From positions 1 to 41,961 of the forward strand of contig JBDSHZ010000006.1 of NCBI GenBank assembly GCA_039918235.1: 41,961 bases of DNA. The letters run 5' to 3'. This document shows positions 33,325-41,395 of the stretch, piece by piece. Under the pieces are notes generated by a model, which saw only the letters and a program-made list of their open reading frames with translations, was not told the origin of the DNA and did not search any database. The translations under genes and the position numbers were made by a program. The stretch's first letter is position 1. Every line of letters starts with the position of its first letter. The stretch comes from Pseudopedobacter sp039918235 (GTDB lineage Bacteria; Bacteroidota; Bacteroidia; Sphingobacteriales; Sphingobacteriaceae).

Positions 33325-33339
33325 TATCAATTTTTGATA
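33325..33339. promoter_or_regulatory. Palindrome TATCAA-TTT-TTGATA before the small membrane protein
   Basis: A perfect 6-bp inverted repeat around TTT lies 4 bp before the ATG at 33344. Use of the in-frame ATG at 33353 would give it 13 bp of distance. It might control translation (hairpin over the start) or bind a regulator. It has the same ATCAA/TTGAT halves as 27537-27555. Confidence 0.4.
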
Positions 33340-33343
33340 TGAT

Positions 33344-33754
33344 ATGGTTAGCATGAATATATCCCTTCAGCTAGGCTGGCTTTTTATTTTAGCCATCCCC
33401 ATTGCCTGCATAGCTTGGACGGTTACCCATGAAGAGGTCTTTCGTGAACCAAGAGAATACTTTGCTAAACGAAGCCATGAAGGTAAAACCTTACTGGAAA
33501 GAAAGTTTTTCTATCTGTTTACCTGTGAGTATTGCTTCAGCCATTATGTAACCATCTTGATATTGATTTTTTCAAAGTATCATTTATTGTTTGTTGATTG
33601 GCTTGGCTATGTAATTGCAGCTTTTTCTTTAGTGTGGATAGCTAATGTTTATATGAGTTTATTTGCTTTAATCAGGGCTGAGTTGAAAAAAGATAATACT
33701 GAAATTAAGGAAATGGACAAAAGATCCCAAAAAAAGCCAACACAAGAAAAATGA
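33344..33754 (+). CDS. Small membrane protein with CxxC motif, DUF1360-like
   Basis: 136 residues with three hydrophobic segments (about 9-27, 69-78/80-100 and 95-112) and a charged Lys/Glu-rich tail. The centre has F-T-C61-E-Y-C64-F-S-H67-Y, a CxxC-xx-H motif just before a membrane helix, similar in layout to the CxxCxxxW motif of DUF1360 proteins. That resemblance is weak. Either ATG (33344 or 33353) could be used. It lies between kinase and universal stress protein genes on the same strand. The function is unknown; the CxxC/His cluster could bind metal or act as a thiol pair. Confidence 0.65.
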   Translation: MVSMNISLQLGWLFILAIPIACIAWTVTHEEVFREPREYFAKRSHEGKTLLERKFFYLFTCEYCFSHYVTILILIFSKYHLLFVDWLGYVIAAFSLVWIANVYMSLFALIRAELKKDNTEIKEMDKRSQKKPTQEK

Positions 33755-33841
33755 GCATCAAGATGATGAGCAGTAAATGATATTGAATTATCACAAAGCT
33801 CTTCAATAAATTAGGTTTAATTAATATCAATCAAAACGTAT

Positions 33842-34717
33842 ATGAAAACGATAGCAGTATTAACAGATTTCTCTAAGGTGGCGGAAAACGCAGCCAAATA
33901 CGCAATGCATTTAGCAGTGCATTTAAATGCCAATATCAAATTGTATCATTCTTTTTTTGTAGCTACCGAGCATCCTGTGTCTGCTGGAATTGTTTGGCCA
34001 GTAGAAAACTATAAGGAGTTAAAGCTGGATAGTATGCGCCAACTTGAACTACTGGGTGCTGAATTAAAAAAAGAATCTTCAAAGAAAATTACCGATGACT
34101 TTAAACCACAAATTGAATGTCAAAGTCATGAGGGAGATTTTACATCTTTTATAAAAGCAATACAAGAAGAAAAAGATTTGGTACTTCTGGTCATGGGGAA
34201 TCACGAAGAAAATACAAGGAACTGGTTAAAAGATAACCATGTAAATAATTTGATGGATAAAGTTTCTTTACCTGTATTGATCATCTCTGAAGACCAAAAA
34301 CCCATGAAAATCGACAAAATAGCTTTTGCTACTGATTTGAACATGGAAGATGTAGTAAAAATCCATTCCTTAGCAGGTTTAGCCAGAGCATTTCATTCAG
34401 AAATTTTAGTTGTACATGTAGTGGATGGAAAGTATAATGAACAAGAATTGAAAGAAAAAGAAGACGAACTTTTGGGTGCAATTTCGTCAAATTTAGATTT
34501 CCCAAAGGTTTATTACCGTCGTATTAAAAGTAGTGATGCTGAACATGGATTAGACTGGTTTAAGACGCATGGACAAATTGATATGTTGGTAATGGTACAT
34601 CGTCATCATACATTTCTTCAAGAATTATTTGGAGGAAGTGTAAGTAAAGAGATGGCGAAAAAAGTTGAGCTTCCATTGCTTATTTACCCTGTTTCATCTT
34701 CAGTTCCTTTTTTCTAA
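33842..34717 (+). CDS. Tandem universal stress protein (two Usp domains)
   Basis: 291 residues: two UspA folds in a row. Domain 1 (about 1-150) begins IAVLTDFSKVAENAAKYAMHLA and closes with LVVMGNHEE...PVLII. Domain 2 (about 155-285) begins IAFATDLNMEDVVKIHSLAGLA and ends DMLVMVHRHHTFLQELFGGSVSKEMAKKVELPLLIYP, with the GxxxxG-like ATP-binding segment poorly kept (GNHEENTRNW; HRHHTFLQELFG). USPs of this type respond to starvation and low oxygen in many bacteria; here the aldehyde dehydrogenase follows after 36 bp, suggesting a shared transcript. Confidence 0.92.
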   Translation: MKTIAVLTDFSKVAENAAKYAMHLAVHLNANIKLYHSFFVATEHPVSAGIVWPVENYKELKLDSMRQLELLGAELKKESSKKITDDFKPQIECQSHEGDFTSFIKAIQEEKDLVLLVMGNHEENTRNWLKDNHVNNLMDKVSLPVLIISEDQKPMKIDKIAFATDLNMEDVVKIHSLAGLARAFHSEILVVHVVDGKYNEQELKEKEDELLGAISSNLDFPKVYYRRIKSSDAEHGLDWFKTHGQIDMLVMVHRHHTFLQELFGGSVSKEMAKKVELPLLIYPVSSSVPFF

Positions 34718-34753
34718 AATTTACTTTTTAATCGTTTTATAAATAATTCAATA

Positions 34754-36136
34754 ATGTCTATTCAAACAATAAATCCCAACAACAACCAAGTAGTAAAATC
34801 ATTTACCGAAATGACACCAGATGCAGTTGAAAGCGCTCTTGTACAAGCAGAAAAAGCTTTTGCCGTTTGGCGAAAAACCACTTACGACCACAGGGCAAAC
34901 CTTTTGCACATGGTAGCTATTATTATGCGTTCGCGTAAAGAAGAACTGGCGGCAATGATTACCCTCGAAATGGGAAAACTGCTTGATCAAAGTCGTGGCG
35001 AAATTGATTTGAGTGCAGCTATATTTGATTATTATGCAATGAATGGAGAGAATTTTTTGGATGACAAAATTCTTGACCCTAAACAGGGACAAGCCTTTAT
35101 TCGCCATTCGCCTATTGGGATTTTATTAGGTGTTGAACCTTGGAATTTCCCGTTTTATCAGGTCGCCCGATTTGCTGCACCAAACATCATGATTGGTAAT
35201 GTAGTACTGGTTAAACACGCGTCTAATGTACCGCAATGTGGAATCGTAATTGAAGAAATATTTAGACTGGCAGGTGCAGAAATAGGAATTTACACCAATT
35301 TATTAATTTCTGGACCAAGGGCATCTACATTGGCGGCTGATGACCGTATCAAAGGCGTATCGCTAACCGGAAGTGAAGCAGCAGGAAGCAGCATTGCGGC
35401 TATAGCCGGAAAAAACCTAAAAAAATCTGTATTAGAGCTTGGTGGTAATGACGCTTTCATTGTTTTGGAAGATGCAGATATCGATCAGGCAGTGAATTGG
35501 GCGGTGATTGGAAGAATGAACAATACTGGACAATGCTGTGTTGCAGCTAAGCGTTTTATTGTAGTAGAAAGCGTTGCCGATGAATTTTTATCCAAATTTA
35601 AAGCAAAACTAACTGATTTGAAGGTGGGCGACCCTATGGATGCAGAAACAGAATTAGGACCTTTGAGTAGCGAAAAAGCGGCAGCAGATCTTGCCGATCA
35701 GGTAAAAAGATCAGTTGATGCTGGCGCAAAAGTAGCGCTTGGTGGTAAAAGATTAGAAAGACCCGGAGCATTTATGGCCGCTACCATCTTAACTGATTTA
35801 AAACCAGGCATGGCAGCTTATAGTGAAGAATTGTTTGGTCCCGTAGCTTCATTTTACCGAGTAAAAGACGAGGATGAAGCCATTAAATTGGCAAACGATT
35901 CCTCTTTTGGTTTAGGTGGCTCGGTATTTACCAATGATATTGAACGTGGTAAAAGAGTTGCTGACCAAATTGACACTGGAATGGTATTTATTAATCATCC
36001 AACATGGACAGCACCTGAATTACCATTTGGAGGGACTAAGCATTCTGGCTACGGCAGAGAATTATCTAGCTTGGGTATAGATGAATTTGTTAACAAAAAA
36101 TTGATTAGGGTGAGTGCACTTACTGATGGTTTTTAA
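34754..36136 (+). CDS. NAD(P)-dependent aldehyde dehydrogenase (succinate-semialdehyde dehydrogenase-like)
   Basis: 460 residues, the shorter length of bacterial SSADH-type enzymes. The general base is E228 in LELGGND and the catalytic Cys is C262 in NTGQCCVAAKR. Further motifs are the PWNFPF segment, GSEAAG at the cofactor site, and the conserved EELFGPVA. It oxidises an aldehyde to a carboxylate with NAD(P)+. The true substrate is not readable; succinate semialdehyde is a family default. The alcohol dehydrogenase gene follows after 65 bp with a hairpin between. The two might handle an aldehyde/alcohol pair, for example in redox balancing. Confidence 0.93.
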   Translation: MSIQTINPNNNQVVKSFTEMTPDAVESALVQAEKAFAVWRKTTYDHRANLLHMVAIIMRSRKEELAAMITLEMGKLLDQSRGEIDLSAAIFDYYAMNGENFLDDKILDPKQGQAFIRHSPIGILLGVEPWNFPFYQVARFAAPNIMIGNVVLVKHASNVPQCGIVIEEIFRLAGAEIGIYTNLLISGPRASTLAADDRIKGVSLTGSEAAGSSIAAIAGKNLKKSVLELGGNDAFIVLEDADIDQAVNWAVIGRMNNTGQCCVAAKRFIVVESVADEFLSKFKAKLTDLKVGDPMDAETELGPLSSEKAAADLADQVKRSVDAGAKVALGGKRLERPGAFMAATILTDLKPGMAAYSEELFGPVASFYRVKDEDEAIKLANDSSFGLGGSVFTNDIERGKRVADQIDTGMVFINHPTWTAPELPFGGTKHSGYGRELSSLGIDEFVNKKLIRVSALTDGF

Positions 36137-36149
36137 AAATTTCAATACG

Positions 36150-36190
36150 CCAGTTGCCTGTCTGTTAAACTACATCAGGTAGCTGGTTTT
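36150..36190 (+). terminator. Terminator or attenuator between aldehyde and alcohol dehydrogenases
   Basis: An 11-bp stem (left arm CCAGTTGCCTG 36150-36160, right arm CAGGTAGCTGG 36176-36186, with two G-U pairs) with a 15-nt loop is followed by TTTT (36187-36190). It lies 14 nt after the ALDH stop and 11 nt before the ADH start. It has the structure of an intrinsic terminator with a short T run, so partial read-through into ADH is likely. Confidence 0.6.
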
Positions 36191-36201
36191 ATATCAAAAA
36201 A

Positions 36202-37209
36202 ATGAAGATTCCAGAAACAATGAACGCAATGGTAATGGTAAAAACCAGGCATCCTCTGGTTTATAAAAGATTAGCTGTTCCAGTAGCAAGCGGTCAAAAA
36301 GTGCTCATCAAAGTAATAGCCTGCGGAATTTGCCGAACAGACCTTCACGTGATTGATGGCGAATTAAAACAAGCAAAACTACCTTTAGTTCCCGGGCATG
36401 AAATTATTGGGAAAGTAGTGGCTGTTGGAGCAGAAGTAACGAACCTTAAAGTAGGTGATGCTATTGGTGTTCCGTGGTTAGGCTATACCTGCGGGCAATG
36501 TAAGTTTTGCTTGGAAGGAAAAGAAAATCTTTGTGACCATGCAAAATTTACAGGTTATGATATTGACGGAGGGTTTGCAGAATATACACTGGCAGATTCT
36601 CGTTTTTGCATTCCACTTGCTGGCGAATATATAAAACCCGCTGCTGCACCTTTACTTTGTGCTGGTTTAATAGGTTTTAGATCATATAATATGATTGATA
36701 AATCGGCAAAGAAAATAGGAATGTACGGTTTTGGGGCAGCTGCCCATATCATTACTCAAATAGCAAAATCTCAAGGAAAAACAATTTTCGCTTTTACCCG
36801 TGAAGAAGATAAGAAAGCGCAGCTTTTTGCACTAAGAATGGGTGCAGAATGGGCTGGTGGAACTAATGAAAACCCACCAGAAAAGCTGGATGCTGCTATC
36901 ATTTTTGCGCCAGCTGGAGAATTAATTCCTAAAGCATTAAAGGATGTGGACAAAGCTGGTCAGGTAATTTGTGGTGGCATACACATGAGTAATATCCCTA
37001 ACTTTCCCTATCAATTATTATGGGAAGAAAGAAGCTTACAATCTGTCGCCAATATGACTCGTCAAGATGGAAAGGATTTTTTTAAGATTTTAAAAGCAAC
37101 ACCTGTTCATACACAAACGCAACTATTCAAACTGAGCCAAGCTAATGAAGCTATTGATGATTTAAGACAGGGAAAAATTCATGGAGCAGCAGTATTGCTA
37201 ATGGATTAG
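36202..37209 (+). CDS. Zinc-dependent alcohol dehydrogenase
   Basis: 335 residues of the medium-chain ADH family. Catalytic zinc ligands are C44 in CGICRTDLH, H66 in PGHE, and the Cys of PLLCAG. The structural zinc is held by C97, C100, C103 and C111 (CGQCKFC...C). The cofactor domain is GMYGFGAAAH. This is the AdhA-type NAD(P)-dependent form that interconverts primary alcohols and aldehydes, often used to re-oxidise NADH in fermentation. It is on the same strand as the ALDH, downstream of a possible attenuator. Substrate specificity is not predictable. Confidence 0.93.
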   Translation: MKIPETMNAMVMVKTRHPLVYKRLAVPVASGQKVLIKVIACGICRTDLHVIDGELKQAKLPLVPGHEIIGKVVAVGAEVTNLKVGDAIGVPWLGYTCGQCKFCLEGKENLCDHAKFTGYDIDGGFAEYTLADSRFCIPLAGEYIKPAAAPLLCAGLIGFRSYNMIDKSAKKIGMYGFGAAAHIITQIAKSQGKTIFAFTREEDKKAQLFALRMGAEWAGGTNENPPEKLDAAIIFAPAGELIPKALKDVDKAGQVICGGIHMSNIPNFPYQLLWEERSLQSVANMTRQDGKDFFKILKATPVHTQTQLFKLSQANEAIDDLRQGKIHGAAVLLMD

Positions 37210-37330
37210 CTTTTTGATTTTTAACGTTTAAATTGGATTTAATTATTTGTAATTTGCTGAGTGCTTGTTTAATGATCACCCCTAGCGTATTAAAAATATT
37301 AATCAAAAATAAAAAAACCAAAACACACTA

Positions 37331-38380
37331 TTAGTTTTTCATTTTTATCAGCCTCTCCATATTTAAAATTTGAATAATGTTGTTTTTTTTATCAACTAGT
37401 CCTTCATCTTTAAAATCTGTTAATGTACGGCTTACCGTTTCTGTGGCTATCCCGGCCATAGAAGCTAATTCCTCCCTATTAATTTTGAACTGATTATCTA
37501 ATGTTTTTTTAGCCAATCTAATCAATACCTTTGCTAAACGCCTTCTAACAGAATGGTAGGCCAATTCCAAAAGCTGATCCTCTTTTTCTCGAACGTTATT
37601 TGATAAAATGGTGATAAACTGCTGAGCTATATCTGGATATTGATTCAATAGAGAAATAAGTGAATCTTTTGGAAGCATACAAATTGAAGAGTCTTCCAAT
37701 GCTTCAGCAGTTTCATTAAGTGTTTCGTCCAATAGCAAAGCACTAATACCCAAATAGTCGTCTACTTTAAACAATCCGGTCATTAATTCCCTACCATCAT
37801 CTGTCAGTTTGATAGTTTTAAGACTCCCTTCCAAAACAACATATATCCCTAAGGGTTGGTCGCCCTCATAATATAAGATTTGCTTTTTCTTTAACTGGCG
37901 AATTTTACGTCCTGCAATTAATGCTTTAAGTTCAGTAGTACCATTACCAACTACTGCTGTTAGCCTTTCTAGGTTTTGTATTGTTTTGCTGAAATTTACT
38001 TTTTGCTTTTCATTTTTATCCAGCCTACTTTGTACGGTTTGGAGCAGTTCCATATCATCAAAAGGTTTGGTTAAATAATCATCTGCGCCCATTTGCATTC
38101 CTTTTCTGAAATCCAGTCGCTCGGCTTTTGCAGTTAAAAATATAAAAGGGATTGATGAGGTCTCGGGATTTTTATTTAACATATACAAAACGCCGTAACC
38201 ATCTAGCTCGGGCATCATGATGTCACAAAGAATCAGATCAGGTCTGTGCTTTATCGCCAATTTTACGCCATTTTTCCCATCGCTTGCTTTCAAGGTTTTA
38301 AAGCCATCTAGTTGTAGTATTTCTGCTGTGCTGTCTCTGATGTGCGTATTGTCTTCAATAATTAAAATGGTTTTATTCAT
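37331..38380 (-). CDS. Response regulator fused to Crp/Fnr-type transcription factor
   Basis: 349 residues. The receiver domain spans 1-120: acidic pair E9/D10, phospho-acceptor D53 in LILCDIMMPE, T83, K105 in LTKPF. A cyclic-nucleotide-binding-like domain follows (about 150-265: ILYYEGDQPLGIYVVLEGSLK, LGISALLL). The Crp winged HTH is at about 285-345: RRRLAKVLIRLAKK, INREELASMAGIATETVSRTLTDFKDEGLV. There is no N-terminal Fe-S Cys cluster, so direct oxygen sensing is unlikely; phosphorylation by a kinase replaces it. The two kinases nearby are obvious candidate partners. The gene is convergent with adh and divergent from the P-type ATPase. Confidence 0.93.
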   Translation of the reverse strand: MNKTILIIEDNTHIRDSTAEILQLDGFKTLKASDGKNGVKLAIKHRPDLILCDIMMPELDGYGVLYMLNKNPETSSIPFIFLTAKAERLDFRKGMQMGADDYLTKPFDDMELLQTVQSRLDKNEKQKVNFSKTIQNLERLTAVVGNGTTELKALIAGRKIRQLKKKQILYYEGDQPLGIYVVLEGSLKTIKLTDDGRELMTGLFKVDDYLGISALLLDETLNETAEALEDSSICMLPKDSLISLLNQYPDIAQQFITILSNNVREKEDQLLELAYHSVRRRLAKVLIRLAKKTLDNQFKINREELASMAGIATETVSRTLTDFKDEGLVDKKNNIIQILNMERLIKMKN

Positions 38381-38495
38381 GATAGATGGAACATTTATTT
38401 ACATCAGATTCCTAATTTCCCGATGTGATGCAATCTAAATACAATAATGTTATTTATTTATGACGAGTATCACTATTCCTAAGTTTATCAGACAC

Positions 38496-38524
38496 TTGCA
38501 TCTAATTTCTAGTAAATACTTTTG
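38496..38524 (+). promoter_or_regulatory. Candidate Bacteroidetes promoter for the second P-type ATPase
   Basis: TTG at 38496-38498 and TACTTTTG (an exact TAnnTTTG) at 38517-38524, with 18 bp between, match the Bacteroidetes -33/-7 promoter. The start would be near 38530, giving a leader of about 120 nt before the ATG at 38652. The leader has no strong hairpin that I can see. Confidence 0.55.
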
Positions 38525-38651
38525 TGATGAGTGATGTTTGTTGGCATGGGTTAGGTTTACTTGATCTGAATACATGATAAGCATATCTAATTGTCCGACC
38601 CTACAAAAAATCTCATCAACAAAAAGAAATGATTAATTACAACAGCTACCT

Positions 38652-41357
38652 ATGTTAAAAGAAAATACTATCAACATTGAATATCCTGTTAAAGCAGCAT
38701 ATTCCTTAAAGTTAGCTACGCTAATAAATACCTTATCAACAGATACAAACGAAGGAATTAGCCATGCTGAGGCTTCAAAACGTTCTATCAAATTTGGACT
38801 TAACAGCTATAAAAGCCAAAAACAGAAAAGTCTTTGGAAAATGGCTTTAGCGCAGTTTAACAGCCCCATTGTTTATCTTCTTTTTGCTGCAGTGTTCGCT
38901 TCCCTGTATTTTAAAAACACGATAGAGGCAATTTCCATACTGATTGTTATTTTGGTTAATGCCTTAATCGGTTTTTTTATGGAGTTGCAGGCTCGAAGCT
39001 CTATGCTGGCTTTAAAAAAAATGGATGTCAGCTATTCTAAAGTAATTAGAGGAGGCAAAATGCATGAAATCCCATCCGAGCATCTTGTTCCTGGAGATTT
39101 GCTTTTATTGGAAGCTGGTGATATGGTTTCTGGTGATGGAAGAATTGTTTTCTCAAATGGACTTCAGGCTGATGAATCTTCTCTTACCGGAGAATCTTTT
39201 CCCATTTTTAAAACTGATGAAACCCTGACGGAAAAAACTGAATCGGCTCATGCTTTAAATATGGTTTATAAGGGCACTGCTGTAATTAATGGAAATGCTA
39301 AAGTAATTGTAACTGGTATTGCCGAAAATACAGAGCTTGGAAAAATCAGTGAAATGGTGGGAAGCTCGGCTTCTAAAAAAACGCCACTCGACCTAAAAAT
39401 AAGCAAGCTGACTAAAAGACTGATATGGATTACGCTTGTGATGACTGGTTTATTTGCCATCTCGGGTTTAATAGAAGGTAGGCCTTGGTTACAGATCTTA
39501 AAAACATCTATTGCGTTGGCAGTTGCCGCTTTTCCAGAAGGCCTTCCTATTGTAGCAACGGTGGCACTGGCTTACGGAATGTTACTGATGGCGAAGAAGA
39601 ATGCGATTGTTAAAAAACTCTCCTCGGTAGAAACGCTGGGATCAGTAAATGTGATACTCACTGATAAAACCGGAACATTGACAGAAAATAAGATTTATGT
39701 AGAAGTGCTTTCTTTTCCAGAGGAGGAATTGAATGTTTCTATAAAGGATGGAAAGCTTGATTTTAAGGGAGTTACGATTGAAAAAAGCCAGCAAAATCTG
39801 GAACTGCTGGTCAGGATTGGAACGCTTTGCAATAATGCACCATTGGAGCCATCTGCTAAAGCCGAAAAAGTTTATGGCGACCCTATTGAAATTGCACTTT
39901 TACTGCTGGCTGATGCTACAGGATTTCCAGCAAAAAAGACGGTTGCAGAATTTAGTCGAGTATCTGAAATTCCTTTCAGCTCGGAGACCAAGGTGATGGG
40001 AACGCTCCACAAAAACGGTGACGATCTATTCATCTCTGCAAAGGGTGCTGTAGGAAAATTGTTAGCTAAGTGTACCAGCATTCAGTTAAGCGATGTTATT
40101 ACTGATTTGAGTGAAGCCGAAAGAAAAAAAACACTTGCAAATGCAGAGCGACTTTCGGCCTTAGGATTGAGGCTATTGGCATTTGCCTACCTTAAACCTA
40201 ATCAAATGCCAGGAGATGATTATTTAGAGAAACTGACTTACGTTGGCTTGGTTAGTTTTTTGGATCCACCAAGATCGGATATTAAAGATGCAATCACTAC
40301 CTGCCGGTCAGCGGGAATCAAAATTGTTATGATTACTGGCGACCATCCTATGACAGCTTTAAATATCGCTAAACAAGTAGGGATAACAGACGAGAAAGAC
40401 GATAAGGTCATCTCAGGAAATGAACTCCCTGAAAAGGAAGTGCTAACAAACGATTGGAACGAAAGGATTTTAGCCACAACTGTATTTGCCAGAACTACTC
40501 CAAAGCAGAAACTGGAAATTGTAGCAATTTATCAAAAAGCGGGATTTATTGTAGCCATGACAGGAGACGGTGTGAACGATGCACCTGCATTAAAAAAGGC
40601 GGATGTTGGTATTGCAATGGGATTAAGAGGAACACAGGTTGCCAAAGAAACGGCAAGTATTGTGTTAAAAGACGATTCTTTCAGCTCCATTACGCAAGCG
40701 GTGCAACATGGACGAGAGATATTTCAAAACATTCAACGCTTTGTAATTTATCTGGTGTCCTGTAACCTTAGTGAGATTTTTATTGTCACGCTTTTAGGTT
40801 TTATAGCACCCGCCTCTATGCTTTTACCATTACAAATTTTGTTTCTTAACATGGTGACTGATGTTTTTCCGGCGCTGGCATTGGGGATTGGTAAAGGAGA
40901 TAAAACTGTGATGCTAAGAGCACCTAGAGATCCTAAAATTAATATCATCTCAAAGCAAAATTGGCTGGTTATTTTTATCTATGCCATGATGATGACCGCA
41001 TGTATTGTTCTGGCTATATTTCTTTGTCGTGTTTATGTGTCTGCTGATGTGATGTTGATCAATAATGTTGCATTCATCACACTTGCCTTTTCTCAGTTAT
41101 TTCATGTTTTTAACATGTCATCGGTACATTCTGATATGATTAAAAATGAGGTCACCAAAAATAAATTTGTTTGGATCGCCATTCTTCTTTGTGTTTTTTT
41201 AATTTTAGGAGTATATGCTTTCCCACAAACCAGGTTAGCACTTAATTTTGAAATTATTCCATTATCAGCATGGTTTATAGCAATACTTACCAGCATGCTT
41301 CCTTTACTATGTGTACAAGGATATAAATTGTCAAGAAGGACTTTTCAAAAGGGATGA
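38652..41357 (+). CDS. Calcium-type cation P-type ATPase (P2A-like)
   Basis: 901 residues, ten helices. TGES is at 179-182, DKTGT holds D338, and TGDGVNDAPALKKADVGIAMG is the hinge. The transport site has the pattern of SERCA/PMR1-type pumps: PEGLP (295-299) in helix 4 and NMVTDVFPALALG in helix 6 (Asn, Thr, Asp ligands), which argues for Ca2+ export. Mn2+ or Na+ cannot be excluded. It differs clearly from the PEEIP-type pump at 23642. It is divergent from the REC-Crp gene, which may control it, and is followed after 38 bp by an MgtC-family gene. Confidence 0.92.
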   Translation: MLKENTINIEYPVKAAYSLKLATLINTLSTDTNEGISHAEASKRSIKFGLNSYKSQKQKSLWKMALAQFNSPIVYLLFAAVFASLYFKNTIEAISILIVILVNALIGFFMELQARSSMLALKKMDVSYSKVIRGGKMHEIPSEHLVPGDLLLLEAGDMVSGDGRIVFSNGLQADESSLTGESFPIFKTDETLTEKTESAHALNMVYKGTAVINGNAKVIVTGIAENTELGKISEMVGSSASKKTPLDLKISKLTKRLIWITLVMTGLFAISGLIEGRPWLQILKTSIALAVAAFPEGLPIVATVALAYGMLLMAKKNAIVKKLSSVETLGSVNVILTDKTGTLTENKIYVEVLSFPEEELNVSIKDGKLDFKGVTIEKSQQNLELLVRIGTLCNNAPLEPSAKAEKVYGDPIEIALLLLADATGFPAKKTVAEFSRVSEIPFSSETKVMGTLHKNGDDLFISAKGAVGKLLAKCTSIQLSDVITDLSEAERKKTLANAERLSALGLRLLAFAYLKPNQMPGDDYLEKLTYVGLVSFLDPPRSDIKDAITTCRSAGIKIVMITGDHPMTALNIAKQVGITDEKDDKVISGNELPEKEVLTNDWNERILATTVFARTTPKQKLEIVAIYQKAGFIVAMTGDGVNDAPALKKADVGIAMGLRGTQVAKETASIVLKDDSFSSITQAVQHGREIFQNIQRFVIYLVSCNLSEIFIVTLLGFIAPASMLLPLQILFLNMVTDVFPALALGIGKGDKTVMLRAPRDPKINIISKQNWLVIFIYAMMMTACIVLAIFLCRVYVSADVMLINNVAFITLAFSQLFHVFNMSSVHSDMIKNEVTKNKFVWIAILLCVFLILGVYAFPQTRLALNFEIIPLSAWFIAILTSMLPLLCVQGYKLSRRTFQKG

Positions 41358-41395
41358 GCCACAAATCAATTATTAGAATCTAAATAAAACAAAAC

